From Chitinophagaceae bacterium (GTDB lineage Bacteria; Bacteroidota; Bacteroidia; Chitinophagales; Chitinophagaceae), in assembly GCA_025351145.1 (NCBI GenBank), contig JANXWM010000647.1, positions 1-7,728 of the forward strand: a stretch of 7,728 nucleotides of DNA, given 5' to 3'. Each line of letters starts with the position of its first letter. The stretch's first letter is position 1. The notes under the pieces were generated by a model. It made no database searches. It was not told the DNA's origin and saw only the letters and a program-made list of their open reading frames with translations. Positions 1 through 5,616 of this stretch are shown here, in pieces. The translations under genes were made by a program, and so were the position numbers.

Positions 1-1
1 C

Positions 2-676
2 ACCTGGCTCACCGATTTTAAAAGTGTTACCACAACTGCGGCACGATACCAGAACTTATCGATCAATCAAACAAAACTTAGTGGCCAGTGCGGCAGGCTT
101 AAATGTTGCCTTAACTACGAACTGGATACTTATCTTGATGCACTGCAGCAATTCCCTGATAATGCCGAATCGCTGCAAACCATAAAAGGGACAGCAAACC
201 TGATTAAAAAAGACATTTTTAAAAACCTGATGTGGTATGTGTTGCCAGATACGAATAAGCAATATCCATTAAGCATACAGCGCGTAAAAGAAATTCAAAA
301 GCTAAATGCCCGTGGCGAAAAAGCTGAAGAGCTGCAGCCGGTTGACCTTATAAGCGCAAAAGCCGCAGAAGCTGAGCATGGTTTTGTAGAACTGGTTGGT
401 CAAATAAGTTTGCGTAGCCTGGAAAAAACAAGCAGGCGCTCCAGAGACAAAAATGACCGGGATAACAGGCCGCCAGACCGCAGAAATAATGAAAGGCCAC
501 CAGACCGCAGGCCAAACGAAAAGCCACAGGATAAAAGGCAAAATGAGCGGCCACCGGAACGCAGGAATAATGAAAGGCCACCAGACCGTAGAAATGCTGA
601 CAGGCCACCTTTAGGCAAACCGAATTTTGTACCAAAAAAACCTATTCAGGGACCGCCGCCGCCGAAAACAGATTAG
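2..676 (+). CDS. ricT: RicT/YaaT-like PSP1-domain protein, C-terminal part (5' end outside window)
   Basis: The frame is open from the first base of the window to TAG at 674-676, giving 224 residues; the true start lies upstream, and the ATG at 230 is internal. Residues 1-50 carry the signature of the PSP1 C-terminal domain: TWLTDFKSV, then ARYQNLSIN, then GQCGRLKCCLNYE with cysteines at local positions 30, 35 and 36. In Bacillus the homologue RicT (YaaT) joins RicA and RicF in an Fe-S-containing complex that affects RNase Y and mRNA processing, and cysteines of this protein help bind the cluster. Whether that role holds in Bacteroidota is inference. The tail after about residue 140 is low-complexity and basic, with five 9-residue units of the RPPDRRNNE type, ending in PPPPKTD; it is probably disordered and could bind RNA. 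A hairpin terminator follows at 703-731. Family assignment is firm; the function in this organism is less so. Confidence 0.87.
   Translation, partial: TWLTDFKSVTTTAARYQNLSINQTKLSGQCGRLKCCLNYELDTYLDALQQFPDNAESLQTIKGTANLIKKDIFKNLMWYVLPDTNKQYPLSIQRVKEIQKLNARGEKAEELQPVDLISAKAAEAEHGFVELVGQISLRSLEKTSRRSRDKNDRDNRPPDRRNNERPPDRRPNEKPQDKRQNERPPERRNNERPPDRRNADRPPLGKPNFVPKKPIQGPPPPKTD
467..601 (+). repeat. Five 27-bp in-frame tandem repeats in the ricT tail
   Basis: Units begin at 467, 494, 521, 548 and 575, and a partial sixth begins at 602. Each unit encodes nine residues: RPPDRRNNE, RPPDRRPNE, KPQDKRQNE, RPPERRNNE and RPPDRRNAD. Units 1, 2, 4 and 5 are close to each other in DNA. Unit 3 has diverged most (KPQDK). 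The length is a multiple of three, so copy-number change would keep the frame. Confidence 0.9.
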
Positions 677-677
677 T

Positions 678-697
678 AAAAAAAGTTTACAATAAAC
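678..697 (-). terminator. Possible weak terminator for the minus-strand YihY transcript
   Basis: Read on the minus strand, a small GTTTA/TAAAC hairpin (plus coordinates 685-697, 3-base loop) is followed directly by seven T residues (684-678). It lies about 55 bases past the YihY stop codon. The stem is short and AT-rich, so it is weak on its own. The larger hairpin at 703-726 lies just before it and may help. Confidence 0.4.
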
Positions 698-702
698 AAT
701 TC

Positions 703-731
703 AATCGCTTCATTAATGAGGCGATTTTTTT
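703..731 (+). terminator. Intrinsic terminator after ricT
   Basis: An AATCGC...GCGATT hairpin has arms 703-713 and 716-726 and one G-T wobble. The innermost pairs must open to form the loop. The T run 725-731 follows at once. It sits 27 bases after the ricT stop codon and separates ricT from the convergent YihY gene. Confidence 0.8.
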
Positions 732-751
732 ATATATCAATTCAGTAAGAC

Positions 752-1711
752 TTATTTAGTGCTTTGTATTACTTCCTTTGCCTCTACCGGCTGCCCCTGC
801 AGTGAGCTTTTATTTTCCACTTCCACCTGCTGCACCCATACCGCATATTCGTTAGGATAAATATGGCTGCCTGTGTGCTGTGCATATACCTTAGTAAATG
901 CTGCACCAAAATATAATATTGTGGCGGAGTAATAAACCCAAAGCAATATAATAACCAGTGAGCCCGCAGCGCCATAAGAACTCGTGATTTGAGTTTTACC
1001 CAAATAAAAACTAATAATAAATTTACCCAGCATAAAAAGAATGGCGGTTGTAAATGCTCCCATCCTCACATCCTTCCAGCTAATTTTCGCATCTGGCAGT
1101 AGTTTAAAAATAATACCGAATAAAAAACTGGTAGTTAAAAATGTAAGAAGCAGGTTAATGCCATAAGCTGCATATATGGCTAACTGTGGAAATATTTCTA
1201 CTAAACGCCCTACCACTGCATCCATAACCGCATTAATTACCAATGATACCAAAAGAATAAAACCAAGTGTAACCACCATAGAAAAACTGAGCAACCTGTT
1301 AAGCAGCAGTTTTAGCCAACCCTTTCGCGGCTTGGCTTTAAGCCGCCAGATATGATTGATAGAATCCTGTATTTCTGCAAACACACTGGTAGCTGCAAAT
1401 ACTAAAGCAACTATACCGATAACCGATGCCCAGGTTATGTCTTTTGAAATCGTGGCATTTTTTATAAGCTGCTGAATTTCCAGTGCTGCATCACTGCCTA
1501 CAAACGATTTTATTTGCCCGTAAATATTGCCTTCAATAGCAGCACGGCCAAAAAAAACATCGCAAACGGTTATAATCACAATCAGCATGGGAGCAATGGA
1601 GAATATGGTATAGTAAGCAAGTGCAGCACTCATGCGCATAATTTTAAGCTCACTAAAATCGGTGAAGGTTTGCTTAAGAATTTGCCATGTACTTTTTAAA
1701 GAATAAGCCAT
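752..1711 (-). CDS. YihY/BrkB family (UPF0761) integral membrane protein
   Basis: 319 residues, a usual length for the YihY/BrkB family. The hallmark N-terminal segment SAALAYYTIFSIAPMLIV (residues 28-45) forms the first membrane span. Further hydrophobic spans lie near 94-112, 140-162, 176-204, 216-238 and 247-273, giving about six in all, as expected for the family. The motif YGAAGSLVIILLWVYYSA (246-263) in the last span is also typical. The C-terminal tail from about 280 is polar and probably cytoplasmic. The biochemical role of the family is not settled: an early link to RNase BN was withdrawn, and transporter or exporter roles have been proposed. It begins 15 bp after the MazG-like stop codon and is probably co-transcribed with it. 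There is no Shine-Dalgarno sequence, only an AT-rich leader. Family assignment is firm; the substrate is unknown. Confidence 0.9.
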   Translation of the reverse strand: MAYSLKSTWQILKQTFTDFSELKIMRMSAALAYYTIFSIAPMLIVIITVCDVFFGRAAIEGNIYGQIKSFVGSDAALEIQQLIKNATISKDITWASVIGIVALVFAATSVFAEIQDSINHIWRLKAKPRKGWLKLLLNRLLSFSMVVTLGFILLVSLVINAVMDAVVGRLVEIFPQLAIYAAYGINLLLTFLTTSFLFGIIFKLLPDAKISWKDVRMGAFTTAILFMLGKFIISFYLGKTQITSSYGAAGSLVIILLWVYYSATILYFGAAFTKVYAQHTGSHIYPNEYAVWVQQVEVENKSSLQGQPVEAKEVIQSTK

Positions 1712-1726
1712 TAATAAAATTTAGGT

Positions 1727-2059
1727 TTACTGTAGTTTTTCATTATCCTTATGCCTGTCTTTATCGCGATTATTTTTCTTTTCAAAATTCTTAGCTAATG
1801 CTTCAGTAAGGTCAACACCAGTTTGGTTGGCAAGACAAATAAGCACCCACAATACATCGGCCATTTCATCGCTCAGTTTGCTGCCTTTATCTGCTTCTTT
1901 AAAAGATTGTTCGCCATAAATACGCACCATTAATCTTGACAACTCCCCTACTTCTTCCATTAATATGCCAAGATTGGTAAGCTCATTAAAATAACGCACC
2001 CCAACGGTTTTTATCCATTCGTCTACCTGTTGCTGTGCTTCCTGAATTGTAATATCCAT
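1727..2059 (-). CDS. MazG-like nucleotide pyrophosphohydrolase
   Basis: 110 residues when started at the ATG at 2059-2057, which gives the N-terminus MDITIQEAQQQVDEWIKTVG. The frame stays open upstream to 2257, but that extension would read through the intergenic repeat, so the shorter start is preferred. The length fits short single-domain all-alpha NTP pyrophosphohydrolases of the MazG superfamily. The metal-binding signature is visible: E35-E36-V-G-E39 on one helix and E65-M-A-D68 on the next (ExxE...ExxD). Members hydrolyse NTPs or dNTPs to the monophosphate and pyrophosphate, often for pool cleaning; the exact substrate cannot be read here. The last 18 residues (KKNNRDKDRHKDNEKLQ) are a highly charged, probably disordered tail. 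It lies downstream of dtd on the same strand but is separated by 225 bp of repeat-filled sequence, and is followed 15 bp later by the YihY-like gene. Confidence 0.88.
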   Translation of the reverse strand: MDITIQEAQQQVDEWIKTVGVRYFNELTNLGILMEEVGELSRLMVRIYGEQSFKEADKGSKLSDEMADVLWVLICLANQTGVDLTEALAKNFEKKNNRDKDRHKDNEKLQ

Positions 2060-2085
2060 TTTATTTATTTTTATGAGATTATTTA

Positions 2086-2150
2086 TTTTTTGAGCCAGGC
2101 ATTTGAACAGGAATGAGGCTTTACTTGCGTCGCACTCTTGTACGTTCGGA
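2086..2150 (+). repeat. Dispersed intergenic repeat, copy 1 (left arm of inverted pair)
   Basis: The 58-bp unit (2086-2143) starts TTTTTTGAGCC, and its conserved core at 2112-2143 ends CTTGCGTCGCACTCTTGTAC. It differs from the core of copy 3 (3967-3998, minus strand) at one base of 32. Seven more bases (GTTCGGA, 2144-2150) are shared, with one change, with copy 4. It lies about 27 bp upstream of the MazG-like start codon and faces copy 2. With copy 2 it shows 45 identities in 58 ungapped positions, counted by eye. Confidence 0.85.
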
Positions 2151-2158
2151 ACTTTTTT

Positions 2159-2177
2159 GAGCAATTGCGAATTGCTC
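2159..2177. repeat. Perfect 8-bp hairpin in the spacer of the inverted pair
   Basis: GAGCAATT (2159-2166), a loop GCG, and AATTGCTC (2170-2177) form a perfect palindromic stem. It is nested inside the larger inverted repeat 2086-2143/2227-2284. There is no T run directly after it on either strand, so it does not look like a simple terminator. Confidence 0.8.
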
Positions 2178-2182
2178 CTTGC

Positions 2183-2214
2183 GTATTGCCTCTTTGCCTT
2201 TTTGCCTTGTTGCC
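2183..2214 (+). repeat. Four 8-bp tandem units ending in TTGCC
   Basis: GTATTGCC, TCTTTGCC, TTTTTGCC and TTGTTGCC follow one another without gaps and share the last five bases. They lie between the inner hairpin and the right arm (copy 2) of the inverted pair. No coding sense is evident. Confidence 0.75.
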
Positions 2215-2226
2215 TTTCTTTCTGCA

Positions 2227-2284
2227 GTGCAAGAGTGCGACGCAAGAAAAGCTTCATTGAAATACTTCTGCCCGGTTCAAAAAA
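2227..2284 (-). repeat. Dispersed intergenic repeat, copy 2 (right arm of inverted pair)
   Basis: Read on the minus strand, this 58-bp unit begins TTTTTTGAACCGGGC exactly one base after the dtd stop codon (2285-2287) and ends CTTGCGTCGCACTCTTGCAC. Its 32-bp core (2227-2258) differs from that of copy 3 at two positions. It faces copy 1 across an 83-bp spacer. Confidence 0.85.
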
Positions 2285-2737
2285 TTATTCTTTATTCTTT
2301 GTATCTATCACTATTGTTACCGGGCCATCATTAAACAGCTTCACTTTCATATCTGCACCAAAAATACCTGTTTCAATTTTTTTACCAAGACCGGTATTTA
2401 ATTGCTCAATCATTTTTTCGTACATGGGTATGGCAAATTCCGGCTTACTTGCTTTTATGTAAGATGGCCGGTTACCTTTCTTTGTAGAAGCATGCAGGGT
2501 AAACTGGCTTACGAGCAATATGTTACCGCCTGTATCTTTTATACTTACATTCATTACGCCGTTTTCGTCGTTGAAAATGCGCAGGTTTACGATCTTGCTG
2601 CTGAGCCATTGAATATCTTCTTCTGTATCGGCATCTTCAATGCCCAGTAACACAAGCAGGCCGTTTTGAACAGCGCCTGCAACCATATTATCTACCTTAA
2701 CCGATGCTTCTGAAACCCTTTGTATCACCGCTCTCAT
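2285..2737 (-). CDS. dtd: D-aminoacyl-tRNA deacylase
   Basis: 150 residues, close to the usual 145-150 of bacterial DTD. The enzyme is a cytoplasmic homodimer that hydrolyses the ester bond between D-amino acids (and glycine mischarged on tRNA-Ala) and tRNA, keeping D-residues out of proteins. The N-terminus MRAVIQRVSEASVKV is typical. The two active-site motifs are intact: S77-Q-F-T-L81, and N136-D-G138-P139-V-T141 with the Gly-cisPro pair that checks substrate chirality. The start ATG (2737-2735) lies 22 bp from the start of the divergent arfB gene. A MazG-like gene and a YihY-like gene follow on the same strand and may be co-transcribed, although a 225-bp gap with an inverted repeat intervenes. 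No clear -7 element was found for this gene. The identification is secure. Confidence 0.96.
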   Translation of the reverse strand: MRAVIQRVSEASVKVDNMVAGAVQNGLLVLLGIEDADTEEDIQWLSSKIVNLRIFNDENGVMNVSIKDTGGNILLVSQFTLHASTKKGNRPSYIKASKPEFAIPMYEKMIEQLNTGLGKKIETGIFGADMKVKLFNDGPVTIVIDTKNKE

Positions 2738-2747
2738 AGCACTTTAT

Positions 2748-2755
2748 TATTTTTG
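2748..2755 (+). promoter_or_regulatory. Putative -7 promoter element of arfB
   Basis: TATTTTTG matches the Bacteroidota -7 consensus TAnnTTTG at all fixed positions. It ends 4 bases before the arfB ATG at 2760, so a start point 4-7 bases downstream would give a leaderless or nearly leaderless mRNA. No convincing -33 TTG was found at the usual distance. The same context (TTTTTGCCG) recurs before the flippase gene. Confidence 0.55.
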
Positions 2756-2759
2756 CCGG

Positions 2760-3167
2760 ATGAAGATAGATATTACACCCGAAATTATTTTTCAAACAGC
2801 GCGAAGCGGTGGCAAAGGTGGCCAGAATGTGAACAAAGTGGAAACGATGGTGGAAGGCCGCTGGCTGGTTGATGCATCAGCATTAATAAGTGAAGAACAG
2901 AAAATAATTTTGAAAGAAAAACTGCAGAATAAAATTACGGCTGATGGTTACCTGCTGGTAAAATCGCAGGAAGAGCGTTCGCAGTTGGGCAATAAACAAA
3001 TAGTGATTAAAAAAATGCTGGCATTAGTTGAAGCTGCATTAATAAAAAAGAAAGCAAGGATTGCGGTAAAAGTACCCAAGGCCGTAAAGGAAAACATTCT
3101 GAAAAACAAGAAACAAAAATCGCAGGTAAAACAGCAGCGTAAAAGAATAAGGCCCGGAGATTATTAA
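2760..3167 (+). CDS. arfB: Alternative ribosome-rescue factor, ArfB/YaeJ-like peptidyl-tRNA hydrolase
   Basis: 135 residues, near the 140 of E. coli ArfB and much shorter than class I release factors. The protein enters ribosomes stalled at the end of broken mRNA and hydrolyses the peptidyl-tRNA. The catalytic GGQ motif is at residues 20-22 inside RSGGKGGQNVNKVET, as expected for the single release-factor domain 3-like fold. No codon-recognition domain is present. The C-terminal stretch from about 96 to 131 is strongly basic (for example KKKARIAVKVPKAVK and KNKKQKSQVKQQRKRIR), matching the ArfB tail that sits in the mRNA entry channel. The ATG at 2760 is the natural start because the motif positions then agree with the family. 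It is divergent from dtd, which also acts in translation quality control, and is followed by a strong terminator at 3187-3234. Confidence 0.93.
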   Translation: MKIDITPEIIFQTARSGGKGGQNVNKVETMVEGRWLVDASALISEEQKIILKEKLQNKITADGYLLVKSQEERSQLGNKQIVIKKMLALVEAALIKKKARIAVKVPKAVKENILKNKKQKSQVKQQRKRIRPGDY

Positions 3168-3186
3168 TGCAACATCTATAAAAACA

Positions 3187-3234
3187 AAGCCCGTAACCGT
3201 AGATAGACTTTCGGTTACGGGTTTGCTCTTTTTT
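3187..3234 (+). terminator. Strong hairpin terminator between arfB and the convergent gene
   Basis: CCCGTAACCG (3190-3199) pairs perfectly with CGGTTACGGG (3212-3221) around a 12-base loop. The stem can be extended by a G-T and two A-T pairs. It is followed by GCTC and six T residues (3229-3234). On the minus strand the same stem is followed by CTTTGTTTTTATAG, so it may also terminate the gene whose TAG stop is at 3240-3238. Confidence 0.88.
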
Positions 3235-3237
3235 AAA

Positions 3238-3852
3238 CTAATTCTTTTCGGATCGTAATTTATTGAGTTGCTCCTGCAGCGATACAACTTTCGTAGAATC
3301 GGTGTTGATGCCGGTTTCTAATTCCACTTTCTGTTTCAATACATCGGCTAATTTTTTTCTTTGTTTATCAAGGCTTTTTGAAAGCTCTGTAACTGACAGC
3401 CTTATTCTGTAACGTTCCAGTATGTTGGTGCGCAGGTAATCAGCAAAGTCTTTAAAGTCGTTCCAGTTCCTGCTGTCGGGCGTAATAAAATTTTTATAGC
3501 CTTTTGTTACGGCTATATAAATAGAAGCCAGGTCCTGCCCTTTTTGTTTTTTGGTATCTACCTTAAAATAGAAATCAAGAGCATCATCTTCCAGATAATC
3601 TACTTTGGCTCTTTTAAATTCCATATAAGGAAGGCTCTTCTTTAAAATAAACCCTTTGCCTTTTTCTTTTTCAATATGCAGGCTGTCGAAATAATCTTCT
3701 ATGCCATCTTTTACATCGCTTTCGCTCATATCAATTTCCATGTAGAGTGCTGGCTGATTAATACTGTCGATAAGTAACCTGCTTTCGCTTTGTGCTGATG
3801 ACTGTTTGTGTAAAAATAAAATTGCGACAAGGAAGAGTAGTTTTCTTTTCAT
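3238..3852 (-). CDS. Secreted or periplasmic protein of unknown function with signal peptide
   Basis: 204 residues from the ATG at 3852-3850. This start is chosen because it gives a clean signal peptide: MKRK, a hydrophobic run LLFLVAILFL, then KQSSA before Q21, a plausible signal peptidase I site. There is no lipobox cysteine. Starting at the upstream in-frame ATG (3972) would place 40 unconvincing residues before it and read into the dispersed repeat. The mature part is acidic at first (IDMSESDVKDGIEDYFDS, about 40-57), then mixed. Residues about 152-203 are rich in Leu, Lys, Glu and Gln, and look like an alpha-helical coiled coil. No enzyme motif is visible and I do not recognise the family. 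It ends 3 bases from the bidirectional terminator and converges on arfB. The upstream region is shared with the divergent flippase gene and holds repeat copy 3. Its reality as a gene is well supported by the signal peptide and long frame. Confidence 0.8.
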   Translation of the reverse strand: MKRKLLFLVAILFLHKQSSAQSESRLLIDSINQPALYMEIDMSESDVKDGIEDYFDSLHIEKEKGKGFILKKSLPYMEFKRAKVDYLEDDALDFYFKVDTKKQKGQDLASIYIAVTKGYKNFITPDSRNWNDFKDFADYLRTNILERYRIRLSVTELSKSLDKQRKKLADVLKQKVELETGINTDSTKVVSLQEQLNKLRSEKN

Positions 3853-3966
3853 ACATTTTGGTTTATGGTGAAAAGATAATGCTTTCGTAAAAAATAATAA
3901 AATTTTGAAAAATAACTGATATGCAAATTCGGGAAGTTGCTTTGCGTTGCCGCATGTTGTTGTGCA

Positions 3967-4024
3967 GTACAAGAGTGCGACGCAAGTAAAGCTTCATTAA
4001 TGTTCTTCAGTTTGGCCCACAATA
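3967..4024 (-). repeat. Dispersed intergenic repeat, copy 3
   Basis: The 32-bp core (3967-3998, read on the minus strand) begins AATGAAGC and ends CTTGCGTCGCACTCTTGTAC, and can serve as the reference core. The outer part towards 4024 (TATTGTGGGCC) is less well kept than in the other copies. It lies between the divergent secreted-protein and flippase genes, 114 bp upstream of the former's start codon. Confidence 0.85.
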
Positions 4025-4058
4025 TTTTTAAACACAATTATAAAAATCATAAATCGTG

Positions 4059-4096
4059 TAAAGTTTAACTGCGCATGCTGCTAAACTTTATTTTTG
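4059..4096 (+). promoter_or_regulatory. Putative flippase promoter with spanning inverted repeat
   Basis: TATTTTTG at 4089-4096 matches the Bacteroidota -7 element TAnnTTTG. A perfect 9-bp inverted repeat, TAAAGTTTA (4059-4067) and TAAACTTTA (4082-4090), with a 14-bp spacer, overlaps its left edge and reaches back to about where the -33 element should be. No consensus TTTG -33 is present. The palindrome could be an operator. Transcription would begin near 4101-4103, about 10 bases before the TTG start codon at 4112. Confidence 0.5.
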
Positions 4097-4111
4097 CCGA
4101 AAGATTTTATT

Positions 4112-5614
4112 TTGAGCAGCATAAAGAAACTGGCGGGACAAACATTGTGGTATGGCATCAGCAGCATTGCGGCGAGGTTTGTGAATTTATTGCTTACGCC
4201 TTTGCTTACTTATAACCTTGCAAACAAAAGCGACTACGGTAAAATTGGCCTTATCTATGCCGCCATACCTATATTGAATATCATTTTTACGTATGGCTTT
4301 GAAACAGCTTATTTTCGTTTTGCAGGCAGGGAGGAATATAAAAAAGACATTTACAGTACTGCTGCTTTATCGCTGTTTTTTTCTACACTATTGTTTACAG
4401 CAATTTTATGGTTTTATCAAAATACATTCGGGGAGATCATTGGCCTGTCCGACTTTCCGGCGATTATACAAATCAGTATTTTTATTATTGCACTTGATGC
4501 ATTAACTATAATACCATTTGCCCGTTTGCGGCAGGAAGGCCGGCCGCGTAAATACGCTTTCGTTAATATCGGCGGCATAGTGATCAATGTACTGTTCACA
4601 TGGTTTTTTATTGTTTACTGCCCTAAAAATGCCGGTGCTGGCAGCAGCAGTTTTTTAAATCTCATATACAGCAACAATACCAACCCTGTGGTATATGTAA
4701 TGGTGGCTAATCTTTTAAAGTCGGCATTTGTGCTGCTGTTACTGAGCAAAGAAATTAAAGCTATCCGGTTTAATTTTAATACAAAGCTGTGGAAAGAAAT
4801 GATGCTTTATTCGCTGCCATTGGTTATTGCCGGTATGGGTGGCATGATCAATGAAACATTCGACAGGCTTATGCTGCGCTGGTGGTTGCCCGGAACCGTT
4901 AATTACCGCGAAGAACAGGTAGGTATTTACAATGCATGTTACAAATTGGCCATTCTTATTTCGCTTTTTGTACAGGCATTCAGGCTGGGTGCGGAGCCTT
5001 TCTTTTTTAAACAGGCAGAAGCCGGCAACCCGCAAAAAACCTATGCACGTGTAATGAAATTTTTTGTGATCACTATTTGTTTCACATTCCTCATCATAAC
5101 ACTTTTTATCCCCGTGTGGCGCGGCTTTATAAAATCAACTTACTGGGAAGGTTTGGCCATTGTACCTATACTTGTATTGGCCAATATGTGTCTTGGCATA
5201 TATTACAATTTAACCATCTGGTATAAGCTAAGTAACAAAACAATGGCTGGTGCAGTTATTACGATTGCGGGTGCCGGCATTACGTTTCTTATTAATTATT
5301 TATTCATTCCGCATTTTGGTTATATGGCAAGTGCATGGGCCACATTAACCTGTTATTTCAGTATGATGGTGATTAGTTTTTTATGGGGGCAAAAAGTTTA
5401 TTACGTGCCTTACGCCTGGAAAAAACTACTTGCATATATGGGCATCGTTATCATCCTGTTCTTTATACATAAAGGTTTGCTGAACCTTTGGAACAATGTA
5501 TTTTTCAGCCTTTCTCTTGGCGTTTTTTTTACATTTGCATTTATTGCTTTTATATTAAAAGTGGAGAAAAAAGAATTTCAGCAAATCCCTGTGATAGGGA
5601 AATATATAAGGTAA
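4112..5614 (+). CDS. Polysaccharide/lipopolysaccharide flippase (Wzx-like, MOP superfamily)
   Basis: 500 residues from TTG at 4112, a usual length for Wzx-type flippases, which move lipid-linked sugar units across the inner membrane. The protein is almost wholly hydrophobic spans, about 12-14 of them, with charged loops. N-terminal SSIKKLAGQTLWYGISSIAA, then FETAYFRFA (63-71), RLRQEGRPRKYAF (138-150), DRLMLRWWLP (251-260) and AEPFFFKQA (294-302) are typical of this group in Bacteroidota. No ATG exists near the N-terminus. The first TTG (4094) overlaps the likely -7 promoter element, so the second TTG at 4112, which gives MSSIKKLAG, is preferred. No glycosyltransferase or capsule genes adjoin it, so the transported glycan cannot be named. 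The gene ends directly before repeat copy 4. Family assignment is strong; the start is moderately sure. Confidence 0.87.
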   Translation: MSSIKKLAGQTLWYGISSIAARFVNLLLTPLLTYNLANKSDYGKIGLIYAAIPILNIIFTYGFETAYFRFAGREEYKKDIYSTAALSLFFSTLLFTAILWFYQNTFGEIIGLSDFPAIIQISIFIIALDALTIIPFARLRQEGRPRKYAFVNIGGIVINVLFTWFFIVYCPKNAGAGSSSFLNLIYSNNTNPVVYVMVANLLKSAFVLLLLSKEIKAIRFNFNTKLWKEMMLYSLPLVIAGMGGMINETFDRLMLRWWLPGTVNYREEQVGIYNACYKLAILISLFVQAFRLGAEPFFFKQAEAGNPQKTYARVMKFFVITICFTFLIITLFIPVWRGFIKSTYWEGLAIVPILVLANMCLGIYYNLTIWYKLSNKTMAGAVITIAGAGITFLINYLFIPHFGYMASAWATLTCYFSMMVISFLWGQKVYYVPYAWKKLLAYMGIVIILFFIHKGLLNLWNNVFFSLSLGVFFTFAFIAFILKVEKKEFQQIPVIGKYIR

Positions 5615-5616
5615 AT

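Noticed and set aside
302..635. Several open frames on the minus strand opposite ricT
   Set aside because: They are shadows of the 27-bp repeats in ricT. Their residues (repeated FCGLAACYP-like or LRSGGLS-like strings) mirror the repeats and show no domain.
2060..2257. N-terminal extension of the MazG-like gene by 66 codons
   Set aside because: The extension translates the inverted repeat and its spacer. The family's normal N-terminus begins at the ATG at 2059.
2103..2462. Plus-strand open frame beginning with NEALLASHSCT-like text
   Set aside because: It starts in repeat copy 1 and runs antisense into dtd. The same peptide (NEALLASHSCT) appears in the minus-strand frame at 3849-4037 because both translate the dispersed repeat, so it is a product of the repeat and not a gene.
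3853..3972. N-terminal extension of the secreted-protein gene by 40 codons
   Set aside because: It would bury the signal peptide and reads into repeat copy 3; the ATG at 3852 gives a clean signal peptide.
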